Assembly (NCBI RefSeq): GCF_039539965.1
Contig: NZ_BAABED010000001.1
Span: 2,666,001 to 2,730,000, forward strand
Origin: Arthrobacter methylotrophus
GTDB lineage: Bacteria; Actinomycetota; Actinomycetes; Actinomycetales; Micrococcaceae
Direction: 5' to 3'
Length of the DNA: 64,000 bases
The translations under genes were made by a program, and so were the position numbers. Shown in pieces: positions 63,171 to 64,000 of this stretch. Below the pieces are notes generated by a model. It had not been told where the DNA came from. It saw only the letters and a program-made list of their open reading frames with translations, and did no database searches. The stretch's first letter is position 1. Every line of letters begins with the position of its first letter.

Positions 63171-64000
63171 ATGCGAATCGTGATTTCAGGTGCTTCGGGA
63201 TTCATTGGAACTGCACTGTCCGGGCATCTTCTCGCTCAGGGGCACGACGTCGTCCGGCTGGTTCGCCGTCCACCGGCAGGAACCGGCGAGGCTTTTTGGG
63301 ATCCTGCCGCGGGGCACCTGGACGAGACAGTGCTCGACGGCGCGGACGCAGTGGTCAATCTCTCCGGGGCCGGCATCGGGGACCGCCGCTGGACGAAAAC
63401 ACGCGTGCGGGAGATCATCGACTCACGCTTGCGGACAACTACGACGCTTACGGCGGCCATGGCACGGCTGGCAGCCCCGCCCGGAACGTTTTTGAGCCAG
63501 TCGGCGTCGGGCTATTACGGTTCGTCCCGGCAGGGTCTGCTCCGGGAGGATGCGGGACCAGGCAAAGGCATGCTGGCTGCCCTGTGCGTCGAATGGGAGG
63601 CCGCCGCCCACACGGCACCCGCCGGAGTGCGAGTGGTGACCCCGCGCACCGGCGTGGTCCTCAGCCCGGCCGGCGGTGCGTTGGGGCCGCTCCTTCCATT
63701 ATTGAAGCTGGGTGTGGGTGGCCCGCTGGGAAACGGCCGGCAGTACTGGCCGTGGATTTCCCTGGTGGATGAAGTCTCCGCCTTCGCTTACCTGCTCGGC
63801 TCATCGATCGAGGGTCCAGTCAACGTCTGCGCCCCGGAAAGCGCTGACGTCAACGCCATCGTTGCGCAGTTGGCGGCTGCCTTGCACCGTCCAGCGTTCC
63901 TCCGCGTACCCGCCCCGGCTCTACGACTCGTCTTGGGCGGCCATTTGGCTGAGGAGCTGGTCCTTGCCAATCAGCGCATGGAACCGGCGAGGCTTATGGA
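63171..64000 (+). CDS. TIGR01777 family NAD(P)-dependent epimerase (3' end outside window)
   Basis: The frame from ATG 63171 is open to the right edge, covering 276 residues. The Rossmann motif is IVISGASGFIGTALSGHL, followed by VNLSGAGIGDRRWT and SASGYYGS, the family's modified YxxxK region, and TPRTGVVLSPAGGALGPLL. The DUF1731 domain at the C-terminus begins near ALHRPAFLRVPAPALRL and is cut off. These proteins resemble SDR epimerases but their substrate is unknown; in some bacteria they link to cell division (SulA-like naming in databases is misleading). It is divergent from the tricorn gene. Confidence 0.88.
   Translation, partial: MRIVISGASGFIGTALSGHLLAQGHDVVRLVRRPPAGTGEAFWDPAAGHLDETVLDGADAVVNLSGAGIGDRRWTKTRVREIIDSRLRTTTTLTAAMARLAAPPGTFLSQSASGYYGSSRQGLLREDAGPGKGMLAALCVEWEAAAHTAPAGVRVVTPRTGVVLSPAGGALGPLLPLLKLGVGGPLGNGRQYWPWISLVDEVSAFAYLLGSSIEGPVNVCAPESADVNAIVAQLAAALHRPAFLRVPAPALRLVLGGHLAEELVLANQRMEPARLM

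Noticed and set aside
1..64000. tRNA, rRNA, insertion sequences, prophage genes
   Set aside because: None could be recognised in the spacers; the region is compact core chromosome.

Overview
The window is a contiguous piece of an actinobacterial chromosome. It is GC-rich, coding-dense, and uses many GTG/TTG starts and 4-base ATGA/GTGA stop-start overlaps. Gene content and order fit a member of the Micrococcaceae (Arthrobacter, Pseudarthrobacter, Paenarthrobacter group). The backbone follows the order known from Mycobacterium tuberculosis Rv2680-Rv2703 and the matching Streptomyces region: DUF3000, RNase D, dxs, TRAM-domain methyltransferase, APC permease, the ceoB/ceoC TrkA pair, DUF3159, OB-fold protein, DUF3710, dut, DUF3093, DUF4193, SepH, and finally sigA. 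I see no prophage, insertion sequence, CRISPR array, rRNA or tRNA. This is core chromosome with a few local insertions and scars.

Layout. 1-6800: threonine aldolase (cut by the left edge), DUF3000, RNase D, a repeat-rich spacer, and a fadA-fadB beta-oxidation operon behind a promoter with an embedded inverted repeat. 6811-10305 (minus): nucleoside hydrolase, aldo/keto reductase, and three small genes running out of dxs. 10302-15253 (minus): dxs and acnA separated by a strong terminator; acnA has an IdeR/DtxR-like iron box upstream. 15396-20261: rRNA/tRNA methyltransferase and APC permease divergent from two TrkA-type regulators, probably a potassium module. 20231-25357: a conserved actinobacterial block of mostly unknown-function genes plus dut and the septation gene sepH. 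25382-30812 (minus): thymidine kinase, a phosphodiesterase/phosphatase, DUF5998 and a GNAT/acyl-CoA synthetase fusion. 30867-45494: topoisomerase IV subunits parC and parE enclosing VOC and DinB proteins, a frameshifted nitronate monooxygenase, the cytochrome bd operon cydA-cydB-cydDC, and a BlaI/M56 regulatory pair. 45715-49020: a DUF7455 protein, PaiB, a deletion scar joining two truncated genes, and sigA. 49335-64000: DUF4192, MFS transporter, PAC2 protein, leucyl aminopeptidase, lipoamide dehydrogenase and a two-lipoyl-domain E2, a small membrane protein, OsmC, a tricorn-like protease, and a TIGR01777 epimerase cut by the right edge.

The observation most worth following up is regulatory. 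Three 17-bp TTCTAC-N5-GTAGAA operators lie between cydA and a divergent blaI-like gene, which is followed by a membrane M56 metallopeptidase. This suggests that a BlaI/BlaR1-type proteolytic switch controls the bd oxidase. Other leads are the iron box before acnA, a protein acetyltransferase-like fusion without the expected phospho-histidine motif, a one-base frameshift in a nitronate monooxygenase, and a deletion that fused the 3' remnants of a divergent EamA/MocR pair. All functional calls rest on reading motifs and gene order by eye; no database search was run.
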